From Anaeramoeba flamelloides (lineage: Eukaryota; Metamonada; Anaeramoebidae): a stretch of DNA of 64,000 nucleotides. Under the pieces are notes generated by a model that did no database searches, had not been told where the DNA came from, and saw nothing but the letters and a program-made list of their open reading frames with translations. Location of the stretch: contig JANTQA010000062.1 of assembly GCA_027625915.1 (NCBI GenBank), forward strand, positions 62,001 through 126,000, read 5' to 3'. How positions within the stretch are numbered: the stretch's first letter is position 1; every line of letters begins with the position of its first letter. This document shows, one piece after another, positions 1 through 12,800 of the stretch. The position numbers and the translations under genes were made by a program.

Positions 1-659
1 TAATGTCATATATTACTTTCTTTTTCAGTTATTTTTTGATTTGACCTTTATTTGTTGGATTTAGATCATTTTTTTTCTGTTTTGAAAAACCAATTTCTTA
101 AAACTGGAATTGAATCACCAAATTGGAATTAAATTGGCAACACATGTGTTACATTTGATTTTCATTGGTGACTTGATCCTTTCAGTTGAAAAAATACAAT
201 TCTCAAAACACGAATTAATTTGTAAATTTATTTTATCTTACACTTGTCGAGAGCTCATACCTTTTATACTTTAGGCTTAAATTATTTCGATCGAAAATGA
301 TTTGTATGGTTGTTACGAATTCACATGTAAAAATTCCTAAATTCTCTTTTTTGATCCAACAAATTGCTTCGGCTTTTAAGCTTTGACAAAAATCATTTTG
401 AAACTACATTTCAAACAAAAACGATGAACAATACTGTAAACGCACACATTATTATACAATTGGCTATTTTGTGAGGGAAATTTAAAAAGGAAAAGAAAAA
501 GAGAAAGAACAAAAAAACCAAAACCAAAAACAAAAAAGAGTTCAAATTATTAAGAACAAAAAAAGGAAAAAAAAACAAAAAGAAATCGAATTATGGGTGT
601 TTAAAGAACAAAAGGAAAAAGACTTTTAACCCTTTTTTTATAATCACACCACTCTTTAC
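1..659. other. Non-coding flank, A-rich
   Basis: I see no gene here. Positions 480-620 are a purine/A-rich stretch with AAAAAC- and CCAAAA-type runs, which resembles UTR-like sequence elsewhere in the window (compare the leader before 42,160) but leads into no open frame on the + strand. It would lie 3' of the minus-strand exon at 660-960. Confidence 0.5.
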
Positions 660-960
660 CTATAATGGTCTAAAAGATAATTCTTCAAAACACCAACAAA
701 TAAGAAAGTGAAAAAAAAAAAAAATTAACAATGGGATGTAAAGTGACCACCAACCAGCTGCAATTGCCCACCCAGAAAACAAAAGAACATCTCCAAAATA
801 GTTAGGGTGTCTTGTAATTGAATTGAAACTTCTTGTATACAATTTATATTTGTTTTCGGGTTTCTTTTTCCAAAAGTTCCTCATCAATTCGGATCCTGTA
901 TTGAAAATCGATCTAATCAAAGAAAGTGTAATTGACAACCCAAGTTGCATCCAAATAAGA
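660..960 (-). CDS. C-terminal exon of a DUF1295 / steroid 5-alpha-reductase-like membrane enzyme (partial)
   Basis: The translated exon has the hallmark of the DUF1295 and steroid 5-alpha-reductase C-terminal family: KKPENKYK, then SITRHPNYFGDVLLFSGWA, then a hydrophobic segment. In that family this region binds NADPH at the ER membrane. Family members have N-terminal membrane helices before this motif, and none are visible here. An acceptor-like ATATTAG lies at 961-967, so I read 960 as an exon start. Upstream exons were not found; a 1.1-kb repeat begins near 1,025, so the gene may be interrupted by it or truncated. The frame ends at 660 after a run of 14 T (coding strand) at 711-724. Removing one T gives a different tail ending NYLLDHYR. 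The true C-terminus is therefore uncertain, and this could be a pseudogene. Confidence 0.6.
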
Positions 961-1024
961 CTAATATTTAACTACCCTAAACAAAAAGAATTATTCCCAT
1001 TTGAGAAAAAAAGTTAAAAACGAT

Positions 1025-2130
1025 TTATAATTGGGATCCTTAAGGGAGCAGCCACCATAAAGTCAAAATTTTCACTTTGTTAATATTTTGAAAGAAGATT
1101 AGAAAACAACATTTTATACTTTGGATATGTCGAGTTGCATTCTGGTATTAAAGTACTTGTTGAAAAACAATATATTAATTTTAATTTCACAAGAAAAATT
1201 AAATGCCACAATAGAATTTTGAGTTGATTTGTTTTATATACTTTGGGGAATGCTAAACTTCTTCCCTTTTATTCTGTTCTCAACGTTCTATTGTGGCATT
1301 TAATTTTATGTTGTTAAAAAATTTAATAAATTGTTTTTAAAAGAGGCATATTAAATGATAAAAAAACACAATCAATAAGACTGTATTTTTCAGATCAAAT
1401 TGTATAGAAAAGTGAAAGTGTTTACTCACAGTCTAAGTCTCTTATTCTAATTGAGCTTTTTATTAAATTTAAACGGAACAATATGTCTTAGATCAACAAA
1501 AAAAAAAAAAGAAAGATCAAGAACAATCTTAATATCGTTCATTTTATATTAAACCTTTTTGTGAAATATTTTGTTTTTAAACCGAGGTTTTTTAATTAAT
1601 GATTCTTGCAAAGTGATTTATTTTAACTCAAGAGAATTATCAATATAGAAAATATTTAATGATAGTTATTATCCTGAGTATTTCTTATTAGTAAATTTAA
1701 TATGATAATAAGTTGAGATCCAATGTAAATTCCTTGAATAATAAGTATTGCCAATCATAATGTTCAATAAACCTGCCAAGCATATTGAAAACAAAAAGAA
1801 AAATATCTTTTGATCTGATCACTGATTTAATTTCAATATTTTAATTTCATTTTTCAAAATTGATTGTTTCTTAATAGATCTTTATATTGATCAAATGATT
1901 ATTTTTCTAATTCTAAAATTTGTTTAAATATTTGAAAATTATAAAAGTATGAAATTGGAATCAATTTTAAACATTGGTATGAGACCAATATCATGGTTTG
2001 TAATTTACTCTTAAAAAATCGAATTTCACAATTCCAAATAATTATACTTTTTTATTAAAATTTATTCAGAATTTGAAATAAAAATACTAAATTAATGTTT
2101 TTACTTGGAAATGAATAATTATTATCAATA
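1025..2130. repeat. 1.1-kb dispersed repeat, copy 1 (inverted relative to 54,985-56,165)
   Basis: The stretch matches the reverse complement of 54,985-56,165 in a collinear way. Anchors are GAAAGAAGATTAGAAAACAA (1,091), AATGCCACAATAGAA (1,202), GGTATGAGACCAATATCATG (1,976) and ATTCCAAATAAT (2,031). It contains a 115-bp hairpin whose arms are TTAAATGCCACAATAGAA (about 1,199) and its complement (about 1,290). No open frame of note lies in either copy, so it looks like a non-autonomous element or an old duplicated element body. Superfamily unknown. Confidence 0.65.
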
Positions 2131-2938
2131 CAAAGTATTTTTTAAAATGTACAAAATGGTGAATTATTAGAGATTCGAAAAGGTAATAGAAATAGGTTTT
2201 TTCTTTTGGTTTTATTGTTTAGATATATTTTGCTAAATTGATTTGTTGAAGTTGAGTACAATATTGTAAAAAAAAGTTTAAATAATTCCTAGTTTAATAC
2301 TTCTTTAATAAGGATATATTTTTATTTATGAAAATTCAAAAGAATTATCTAGAAAATTAAATGATTTTACAATATACTTCCAAAAAATTATCCAAATCAA
2401 AGACAAAACAATTAAATAAACAAAAAAAAAAAATTACTTGTCTAGAAATTAATATAAAATTAATTGTTTTTTCATTTTTTTTCTCGACTTTTTACAACCA
2501 AACAAAACATGAAATCAGAGACTCTATTGAAGTCATATTGTTGTTTTCAAAATTGTTTTCAATTCTATTGCTCAGACAAGCCCCACTTAATAGATACTTC
2601 GTAAAATCCAATTGAGTTACCTATCCAAAAAAAAAAACAAAAAATCCTAATGCTTTTATCAGTTATTCTTAAAATTGGGCATCGTATTTTTATAATTTTA
2701 TCTAATAATATATATAATTACAATGAAATGATTAAAAATAAAATGTTATTCTATTAAATATAGACTAATCTTGAAATGAAAAAAAAAAAAAATTATTTAT
2801 AATTAATCAGGATTATAAATATTTGCTAAAACTTTTAATCCTTTATACTTGAATTGTTTATTTTTTTTTTTTATTTTTTTTTTTTTATAAAAAATAATTT
2901 AATAAAAACCATCAATATTTATAAAAATTAAAATATTG
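2131..2938. other. Intergenic, 3' flank of the TFIIIC gene
   Basis: AT-rich sequence with long A and T runs (for example 2,863-2,886) just downstream of the minus-strand stop at 2,939. The 84-codon plus-strand frame at 2,361-2,615 has no recognisable domain and is rejected as a gene. Nothing else is supported. Confidence 0.4.
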
Positions 2939-5900
2939 TTAATTATAATTTGTATGGAATGTTTTTGAAAGAATTATATCATATTTGTTAAAAATTCGCA
3001 GGAAATTTTCTGAAGGAAATAAATTAGTAATCTTTGCTTCATCATTTAAGAATGGATTTTTTTGGTAAAAAGATTCTGTAATATTGATTATGCCCATTTT
3101 TTTAAAATCACGTATTATCATATTTATTTCGTTTGTCGATAGAACTAGCATTTCTTGCAAAAGCATTTTCAAAGAAATTCCAGGCATTTTAAAAATAGTA
3201 AGAGCAACTTTTTTTTGAATTAAATTATAAATTGTTTCATCTAATGAAATTTTTTCCGAAGAATTATCATTTAATAGGCAAAAGATACTTGGGTAATAAT
3301 CCTTATAATTTTTCTTGATAAATATGTTTTTCTCCTTTGATTTCTGAGTTAATATTTTTTTAGAGGACTTTGTAAATAATTTTTTTTCAAATAATTTAAA
3401 TTTAAAAAAATATTTGATCAATGTTGCTGTATTTAAATACAAGTCAGGATTTTCGGGTAATTTTTGAAATAAGACATCAAATTGGAATTGGATTTCGATT
3501 ATTTTTTCTATTATATTTGTGGAATTTTTTAACAAAAAGTAAAATTCTTCTATTAAAAAAAATTAATAAGTGAGACATCTTGTAAATAAATGATAATGAT
3601 TGGATAATGGGATTTAATTCGGGGACCCTTTCTGAAGATAATTTTAATGGTTCTTCGTGATCAAATATTTTTAATAATTTTTTTTCTAATTCGTTTTGAA
3701 GAGTTTGATCGTAAGCATTGATTTTGCCTTTATTATTACCTTTATTTTTTTTTGATAAATTCTTTGATTCAATTATTAATTTAATATTTTTCGAATCAAA
3801 ATTTGTAAAAAGAATATTAGATTTGATTTTCTTCTTCTGGGTTTTATAAAAAGATAAATGGAATTCTCCTAATTCAAAGCAGCAATTATTTAAAATATTT
3901 ATTAAAGTTATGTGATGAATATCAGATAAATAGTTAATATTGAAGAAAACACTATTATTAATCATAGGGTCGTGATCCTTATCATGATTTAAATCGTCAC
4001 CACCAGTATCATTATTCTTCAAATCATTACCACTTGGCAAATAATTTTCATCCTTCAAATCATTTCCATTCTTCAAATCATTACCACTTGACAAATAATT
4101 AATATTATCATTCAAGAATTTTAAATAATTATTGAAGTTTATTGTTCTACAATACATATCTTCTAATTTTCTTATATCAATAGTTGTGTAGGGGACCAAT
4201 TTCAATTTCAATTTTGTTCTACCACTTGAAGATCTTTTTCTGGTCATAAATCCACCTTTAAATAAATATAATAATAATTTATCAATTTCAGAGTTTTTGT
4301 AATTCGAAAGCACCCTGTATGAAATTACGCCCGGAAAGGGAGTCATCTTACCATGCATTAAAACCATTTTTATTGTATCAAGTAATTTTTCGAATTGGCC
4401 ATAATTTTGATAATTTAATTCCCTTTTAATATATTTAGAAAGCGGTATATTGACAGGGAACCGTTTATTTATATATCCAGTGGTATCTCGTAAAATTTTA
4501 AATGAAGGGGATAACACCAAGTCCTTTTTGAAATTATATTGAAACAAATCTATTTTTTCCTTTTTACTTTCGGGCAATAGATCCAGAATTTCCTTTTTAT
4601 ATTGCAAATTACGATCATTAATCAAATTTGTTATAAATTTCTTTTTATGGTTACCATAAATTGAACGTCTAATATCTTTCGCAATATGGGCTACGCCAAA
4701 TTTGAAGCAATATACCAAGAATTTATAATCAAAGGAATAGTAAAATTCCGAATAAGTAATAGTAGGGAACCTTGCGATATATAACGCGAAGCAATGCATG
4801 AGTAATTTTCTTATCTTGGAATCCTTTTTCATTTTAGTTGAAAAGATTATTTTTTTTTTCAAAAAATTGGGATCATCGTAATAACTCCCAAAATTGATAT
4901 GCTGTAGAAAATTATACTTTTGTGTTTTGTTAAAAACCTTTTGGATTTTATGTATTCTTTTCGAAAACAACTGTAAAAATTCATTGATTGAATTTATATA
5001 AATTGGCTTATCGTTCGATAATAAATTTTTTTTCTTTTTTTTATCAAATTGCTTATTACTATCCTGATCAAAAATCTCGTTTGTTGAATTATCTTCATTC
5101 TGAACAAAGGCATCCACACTTTCAATTTTGCTTATGCTCCTTTTTTGGTAAAATGGGAAAATTTGTTTATTATATTCTGGGTACAATGTAAAATATTTAC
5201 TGCTCTGCAACAAATGCAATTTCTTGTTTTTATCATCAGGCTTACGCTTTTGAATATCATTTATTATATCATAAATTTTATTACTCGATTCTGTTAATAA
5301 TTTCATTTCTCTGGATTGAATGTAATGATCTAAAAAATCAATTTTTTCGCCATGAATGTTCTTCAGCTTTAATTTTTTTTTTAACAAATAGCTGTCAACT
5401 TGCCGAAAAGAAACTCCTAATTCTTCAGCAATTTGATATGTATTGGAAATTTTTTTATCGTAATTTTCAATTATTTTTTTTTTCTTAGATTTTGTTAATT
5501 TTGGTAATAATTTAAAACTATACTTTGAAAATAATTGTGGTGGCACCTTTGCTGTACTTTTTTTAAAATTAATTTTATTTTTAATTTTTTTGACATGACT
5601 GCAATACGACATTAAAAAGATCCATAAATTATGAAATGATTGCAATGTTGTCAATGTCATTGACTGTGATTTGATCCAAAAATATATTTTTTTCTGAACA
5701 GAGCTAACAATTCGAAAACGTGTGTTTCGATTAAACCTTGAAAATTCATAATATGCAACTTTCCTTTCCTTGTTAATATCATCGCTATCCTTCTTTTTGT
5801 CACCATCGCCTTCGCCTTTTTGCTCCTTCCTCTTTCTAAAATGATTATTATCGACATTCCCGTATTCATTTTGATCTTCACTGATCTTAATTTTATACGT

Positions 5901-6762
5901 AGTCATTTTAATTTCATTTTCTTGATTTTCTAAAGGAGAAATTAATTTAAGTTGACATAGTGGCGCTAATAGCCTTTCAACTCGAACAAAATTAAAATTG
6001 TAAAATTTGTTTTTTAATTTATCAGATAATTCACAAAGTTGTTTTTTTTTAATTTTATGATAATTGTCTAGTTGAAAATCAATACCAATTGTTTGAATAA
6101 ATAATTTCACAGTCATATGTGGGAGGATCTCATTGATCGTAAAAATAATTGAATTATCCTCAGAATTTAATTCTCTTAATTCTTTCTCAATCAAATGATT
6201 AATTAATACATCAATTGAATCTGAGTCTGGGGTGGGGGGATGACAGAATTCTCCATTGTTTTTTTTATGAATTTTTGGTAAATTCAAATCTTGAGAAAAA
6301 TTCTGAAAAAATTTCTTTTTCCGTTTTTTATTATTGAGAATTTGAAATTTTTCTTCCACAATATTCGTGGCATCTCGAATAATTTGTAAATGCTCTAATA
6401 AAAACAAATGAAAAAAGCGAACCCTTGCGCCAATACCATAGATTAACCCGTTTGCCATATATTTTTTTTCGATATTCCTTAAAAAATTCATATAGATATA
6501 ACATTTATCTACTAAATTAGTTTGATAAATAAAATAAAAATTGTTTAATTTTGCATTTTTTTTCCTGATAATTATATTTATTTTTTGAAATGTATTCAAT
6601 CTAATATGCTTTTTTTTGACATAATTTTTTTTAATAACCATTTTTTTGGAATCCACATCATCATTTCTGGTAGAAATATTATCATTATTTCCACTGTCAT
6701 CTTCTTTTTCCATATTCTTTTCATTTTTGATATCATTTTCATTTTCTTTTTCTTTTTTATCG

Positions 6763-6820
<58 letters not shown>

Positions 6821-9800
6821 TATCATTGCCGCCACCGTCATTGTTATTGCCATTGTCATCACCAACATCTTCACCATCATAACCATTTTTGTTTTCCTTG
6901 TAATTATTTTTATTTTCAAAGGAGTCGGGATCGTAGTCAGAATCATAGTCAGAATCAGATTCAGTAGAATCGGAATCATCTTCAGAATTAATTTTTTTCC
7001 GAGGATCAAATTTTTGTAATTTTTCAATTTTATATTGTAATTGCCTTTTTAACCTGCCATGCTTTCTGTCAATTTTGCTTCTTAATTTATCTTTTTGCTT
7101 TCTTCGAAGTCTTTTTGAAATGGACTCTCTTTCAAGATATTTGATCGCATTTTTGGCGAAATTTAAAATAGTTTCCATTTTAATATCTGGGATTGTAACA
7201 ATATACCCATTCCAGAAAGGTATTATAATTTGTGGCAATTGGAATAGTTTTATTTTATTGGATTGCTCTAAATTCTTTAAATACCGCAACAAGGACTTTC
7301 GGTCACATATGGTTTTATCTTGTTGATAATTAAATTTACGAATGTTATTCATTAAATAAGAAAAAGACATAACTTTCATTTTTTGAACTAAACGAGTTAT
7401 TAATAATTTTGAACGTTCGGTCGATAAATTATAATTGACACTTGACTTTATTTTTAATGCTGAACCATCAATTTGTTTAATTTCATTTTCCAAACCACAT
7501 ATTTTCCTATCATAATCAATTCCACTCATGATGTCATCTGTTTGTTCCTGAACAACCTTTTCAATATTTGCCTCAATCTTTTCAATTTCCCTTTTCCAGT
7601 TTTCTTGTGTTTCATCCGCCCCCTGACCATTTTCATTAATTGCTTTGGTTTTCGTTTGAATTCTTTCCCAATTAGTTTCCGGTCTTACACTTTTCTCATA
7701 CCCACCCTCTTCTGGCAATTCGTTAATATATGAACTAATATTTAAAAGATGATTCTTTGATTGGTCTTCAATGCCCTTAATTATATACTTATATTCAATA
7801 GATTTAATGTTCCTTACAGATATTTTACTAAGAATTTTTTTATCATTCAATACCTTTAATAAATCTAAAAGCCTCCTATACGTTATCGATAATATTTTCA
7901 TTAAATCCTATTTAGTTTTTTTTTTAAAAAATATCGATATTAAAATAAAAAAATTTTCCCGTAAGAATTAATATTATTCAGAAGCAAATGTTCATTTTAA
8001 GACAAATTTCGGATATATAAGCTAATTCCAAAAAAGTTGTGGATATTTTTTTTTTTACATTTTATAAAATATTCTCTCTTCAAGATCGTTATATTAGTAA
8101 GATGACAAAAATAAAATTAAGAGAAATATCAATACTTTATTGAAACTGTATCTATTGGGATATATTTCAAAAATGGTTTTTTATAAAATATTTCGAAAAA
8201 ATGAAAAAAACAATGAGAAATGGAAATAACTCTCAAATAGAGTTGGATCAAATAAAAAAATTGTGTTAAAGTACCTCCAATTTAAAAATAGACTTTTAGA
8301 AAAACTGATCAAGAAAAAGAGACTAATTAGAGATAAATAATAATAATTCTATTAAACTGAAATAATAAAGAGTTTGTTTTTTTTTTCTCCATAAAATTTT
8401 TGAAATAACTCTTTTAAAGAATTCTTAAAAATGAAAAAAAAAAAATTTTATTTTTTAAAAATTCCAAACTAATCAGTTAGAATTAATTGTGTTAAAATAT
8501 ATTTTTAAAGTTGTTATTGAAAAAACTTTTTGTTTCAGTTTTCCATATACCATTATGTATTTTTTTTTTGTTGTTGATTAAAAATTTGGATAATCACCAA
8601 TGTTATCAAGTAATACTTTGGATTTCAAAAAGTGATTATTAATCCCTAGAGAAATTGGTTACCATTTGGTCTACTCTTTTAAAAATATATTTCCCTTTCA
8701 TTTAATAACATTTTTCAGATACTCAATTACAACTGGTAATTATAAAATCCCATCATTGCTTCAAACTCAAAACAATAAAGAATTTTTTTTGTGATATAAA
8801 AATGAAATTAATCTTACATTGTTTTTTTTAGATCGTAAACTAAATTTCAAAATTTTCGGACACAGTTTAAAACAGTTAAAAAAATAAGAATACTGCACTT
8901 TACATTCAACTTAAAAATAAGTTTGATTTTTCTAAAATATGAAAATCATTTTTAAATCTTGTATTTTTTTATTTTCATTTCATTTTTTTCCAGTTATGTA
9001 ATCAATTATGTTCAATCGGAAAAACTTTTTTCTAATGATTGATATAAGGTTCTAAACTATTTTTCTGTCAAAGGTACCCAGTTGTAATGGGTGAAATACA
9101 CGTGTTTAAAGGATTCGCTTGGATATAAGAAGAAAAAATTTATTTTGGAAATTTTCAAAATTGAAATCATTTTTTCACATTTTTGTTTTTTTTTTTTTCG
9201 ATTTTTTTTTCGATACTTAATTCATTTGCAAAAAAATTTTTTTATTGCAAGATCAATATTCACTTGGTAAAAAACTGTTATTCAAATGTTATTGATAAAG
9301 TAAAAATGACTGTTGAGAAATCATATTGATTTCTATTGGAATTTTATCAATCTTTGATCCTGATATTTGATTAATAAATGTGAAAAATTTTCACTTCATT
9401 TTCAGTTACTTTTTCAAATAGAGACCACAAATCCCAACACACTTCGTTTGGGGGCTTGATTTCTAAAAGAAAAGTATGGAAAATGAAGTGAAAATTGTTT
9501 CCCAAATATTATTTAAATACCAGTAGAAGATCAAAACAAACATTCTTGTTTTTCTCAAAAGCCTTCATTAAGAATTTGAGTTTTTCAATTTTTAAGAAAA
9601 TTTATTGATTTATTAGTTTTATTTCAAACGGATACCAACTATTCTTTAATGTGTATTATTCTTCTTATTTCTTATTTGTTCTTCAAAGGTCAATTATATA
9701 AAATAATTGATATTTGAAAAAAATGTTTTTTTTTTTGGATATTCACCTTTGACTGAAACAAAGTTTAGTAGAGTTAGTTAAATAGTGAAACTTACATGTG

Positions 9801-12800
9801 ATTAATTGATGGTATCTAATCATTTGATCAATCAATAATTGTTGGTGGAATTTAAACAAATTTAGCAATACACTTTTTTGTTCAGCTTGTTTCAAAATTT
9901 TTAACACATAGACTTGTATTTTTGATTATTTTATTTTTTTTCCTACATTTGGATAAAAATGAAAGAATATTATAATAACATTAATACTGGGTTAACTTTT
10001 GGGTGATTTAATTTTTAAGATTTGAAAAATAGAAAACATTGAATTTTTTTTTGCATCTTGCTGATTATCACGTGTGTCCAATAGTTGGAAATTTCTTGTT
10101 ATTGTAAAGGATTAAATGTTTAGAATAAACACTTAATATGATAATGAAAGAATTTTGAATGGACTAAATTTGAGATTTCCAATTCAAAGAGTTTCTAAAA
10201 TAGACACAGTTATTAAAAGTATTTGAAACTTAATTTAGTTTTCTAAAAAAAAGTCTTTAAAATTTTGAATGGTATTTGGTTTAAAAAAAGATAATATACA
10301 AAAAATTTGAAAAAAATGTTTGTCTTGTTTCATTAAATAAAAAAAAAATATAAAAAATAATAAAAAAAAACTTACTCTTGTTGTTACTCCCTCCTTTCCA
10401 CTGTTATATACAATATCAACAACCTGTGATAAGTTAGATCTATTTATTTTTGAAAATTTGTTTATCTTTTCTACCTCTTTACTTTCCTCAACTTTTTTTT
10501 TTGGATTTAATCTAATCATTCTTATTTTTTGTGATCTGTTATGATTATTATCAAAATTGTGTAAGTGATTAATCTCCCTTTTCACCTCTTTTTCTTTTCC
10601 TTTTCCTTTTGTTTTTTCGATTTTAATTTTGATTTCTTTTTCTTTTTCTTCTTCTTCTTCTTGATAATCATCATCTTCGCCATTTTTTTTATAATCAAAT
10701 TCTTTATAATAATCATTCTTGGATCTAATATAATAAATTTCTATTTCTTCTTTATCTTGAAAATGTTTTAATTTTGCACGTAACCATTTTTTTTTTTTAG
10801 TCAAGTTTTTAGTATTTTTGTGAATAGGATAAAATATTTTAATCAATTTATCTGTAGAAATACAATTGTTTGGTTCGTTTTGAATGGCTGTTTTAATCAC
10901 TTTTAAAATTTCAGGTAAATCATAATATAGTGTTCTATTTAATAATAATAATAATAATAATGTTGATTACATTAAAAAGTTTTTTGAATAAAATGATATA
11001 CATACGTATATAAACTAAGCGAACAAATAAATACTTACAGATTGGATTTTTTAGAAAGACTTTTAAAAATATTTGTTATTACTTTTTCTGAGTTGAACCT
11101 TGCATGCCAAAAAAATGAATGTAAAAAATTTTTCTTTTCATTTTTTTCTCGATAAGAAAATTTATGTGTAAATCTTTGTTTGATATAATATAATATATAT
11201 ATATATAAATTAAATTTATATTTGTTTTTTTTTCATTATATTAATTAATTAGAATTTTTTTTTTTCAAAAGAACAAGTAAAAAAATTTTTACAATATATT
11301 TTTAGCAATAAATTGCTTTGTTACACTATGGAATGATGAAGAGCTTATTTTCAATTTTTTTTGAACTTCGACTGAAGATATCCCATTTTCTCTTGATTGC
11401 ACTATTGTTTCAAGAACTTTTAGTTGACGAACTGAATAATTATCCTTTTAATTACAAATATATTGGAAAAAAGAAATGAAATATTATTCAAAATAGTTTT
11501 CAGTCAAAAAAAAATAAAAAAGAATAATAGAGAAATTGATTGTAAAGAAAGTATAATATAGAAATTAATGGTAAAAAAATCAAAAAATGAAAAATTAGAA
11601 TTATTATTATTGAATTGTTTTTTTTTTTTTTATTAATTTTTTTAAGAATTCAATTGATCTTTTTTTTTATTTTTAATTTTATTTTTTAGAAATAATATTA
11701 GTGACAGTGCACAATTTTTTTCAAAAAAACGCAAAAAAGAAAAAACAAAAAAAAGCAATCTCTCTACCTAGGTAATTACAATTGATTTGACTCGGTACCA
11801 TACATACTAATAATTAAAAGAGAACCAAAATTTATCAAAAGCACTTTAATTAGGAATTCAGAAATCAATATTATACTGGAGATGGAACAGGGGTATATCA
11901 GGTAGACTCTTTATCCCAGATAATCTTTGCATATATAAATTACCTTATATTGCAAAAAATAAAAACCCTTTTATACATACACAAATATATGCTGATGACC
12001 TAATCTTAATCATGAAGGGAGAGTCAGAAAAAAAGATAACAACTTATAGCAAATATTTATCCAATTATCACCAAATATATCCTTAAGGTAAATGGTCATA
12101 AAATAGAAAAATCAACAAAACTAAAAAAGATCAAATAATAAGAATATTGCACAATAAGAAAAAACTTATCAAAAAAAATCTGGAAAAGGATATTGATAAA
12201 TTTTCCAGATATATATATCTATATATTCAAATGAAAAATTATCAAATTCATCCAGAATTCAACTTTTTAAAGCAGCCATCGTTTTACAACAAAAGTAAGA
12301 TATAAATTGTACATTTTTAATCTTACATAGAAAGATACTAAAATAACAGATACTTGGATTAATAAAAAACTGAAAAACATAATCAAAGTTCAAATAAACA
12401 TGGCCACAGATATACTCAAATGGGAAAAAAAGAACTGATACGGCCAGAGATATGATTCTAAGAAGGAAAGAAAATTTCACCAAAAAACTCAAATGGCTAG
12501 AATTAAACAATCTAAACTCCATTTCGCCCAAAGTTGCCCATCCAAAAAAAAAAGAAAAATACAATTTTTTTTTGAAGCCCTAACCAAACTACAATTGTTT
12601 AGAAATAAGAAAAATAATAATCTTCCAATGTAAGTTGATATTCATAAAGGAAATACCTGAACAAAATTTTCATTTTCAAAAAAATTAAAATGGTAAAAAA
12701 ATTTTTTGGCATATTTCATTGAAAATGTCTCGTGCAAAATTTCTCAATTTCTTTGGAAAAATTAAAATTGTTGAATATAAGATTATTTAATAGTAAATGT

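Larger units (their letters stand above)
7908..10375 (-). other. Intron 4 of the TFIIIC gene (2.47 kb) with repeats
   Basis: The intron starts with donor GTAAGT (from 10,375 down) and ends with acceptor AAATAG at 7,908. It splits a winged-helix domain between TTR and DLM in phase 0, matching the continuous human domain. It holds a 165-bp hairpin element (9,358-9,524), a body shared with 27,680-27,830 (9,200-9,350) and a 150-bp repeat (10,095-10,245). The phrase GGACACAGTT near 8,859 resembles a Tc1-type terminus. No coding exon was recognised inside. Confidence 0.7.

Noticed and set aside
6585-7027. Open frames on both strands coding poly-Ile, poly-Met and poly-Ser
   Set aside because: Frame shadows of the (TCA)n Asp-codon run in the TFIIIC gene.
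7771-7971. Plus-strand 66-codon frame
   Set aside because: Antisense to TFIIIC exon 5; no domain or start context.
10235-10375. Extension of TFIIIC exon 4 past GVTTR into a Phe-rich tail
   Set aside because: GTAAGT donor at the point where homology continues at 7,907; the tail is AT-rich intron.
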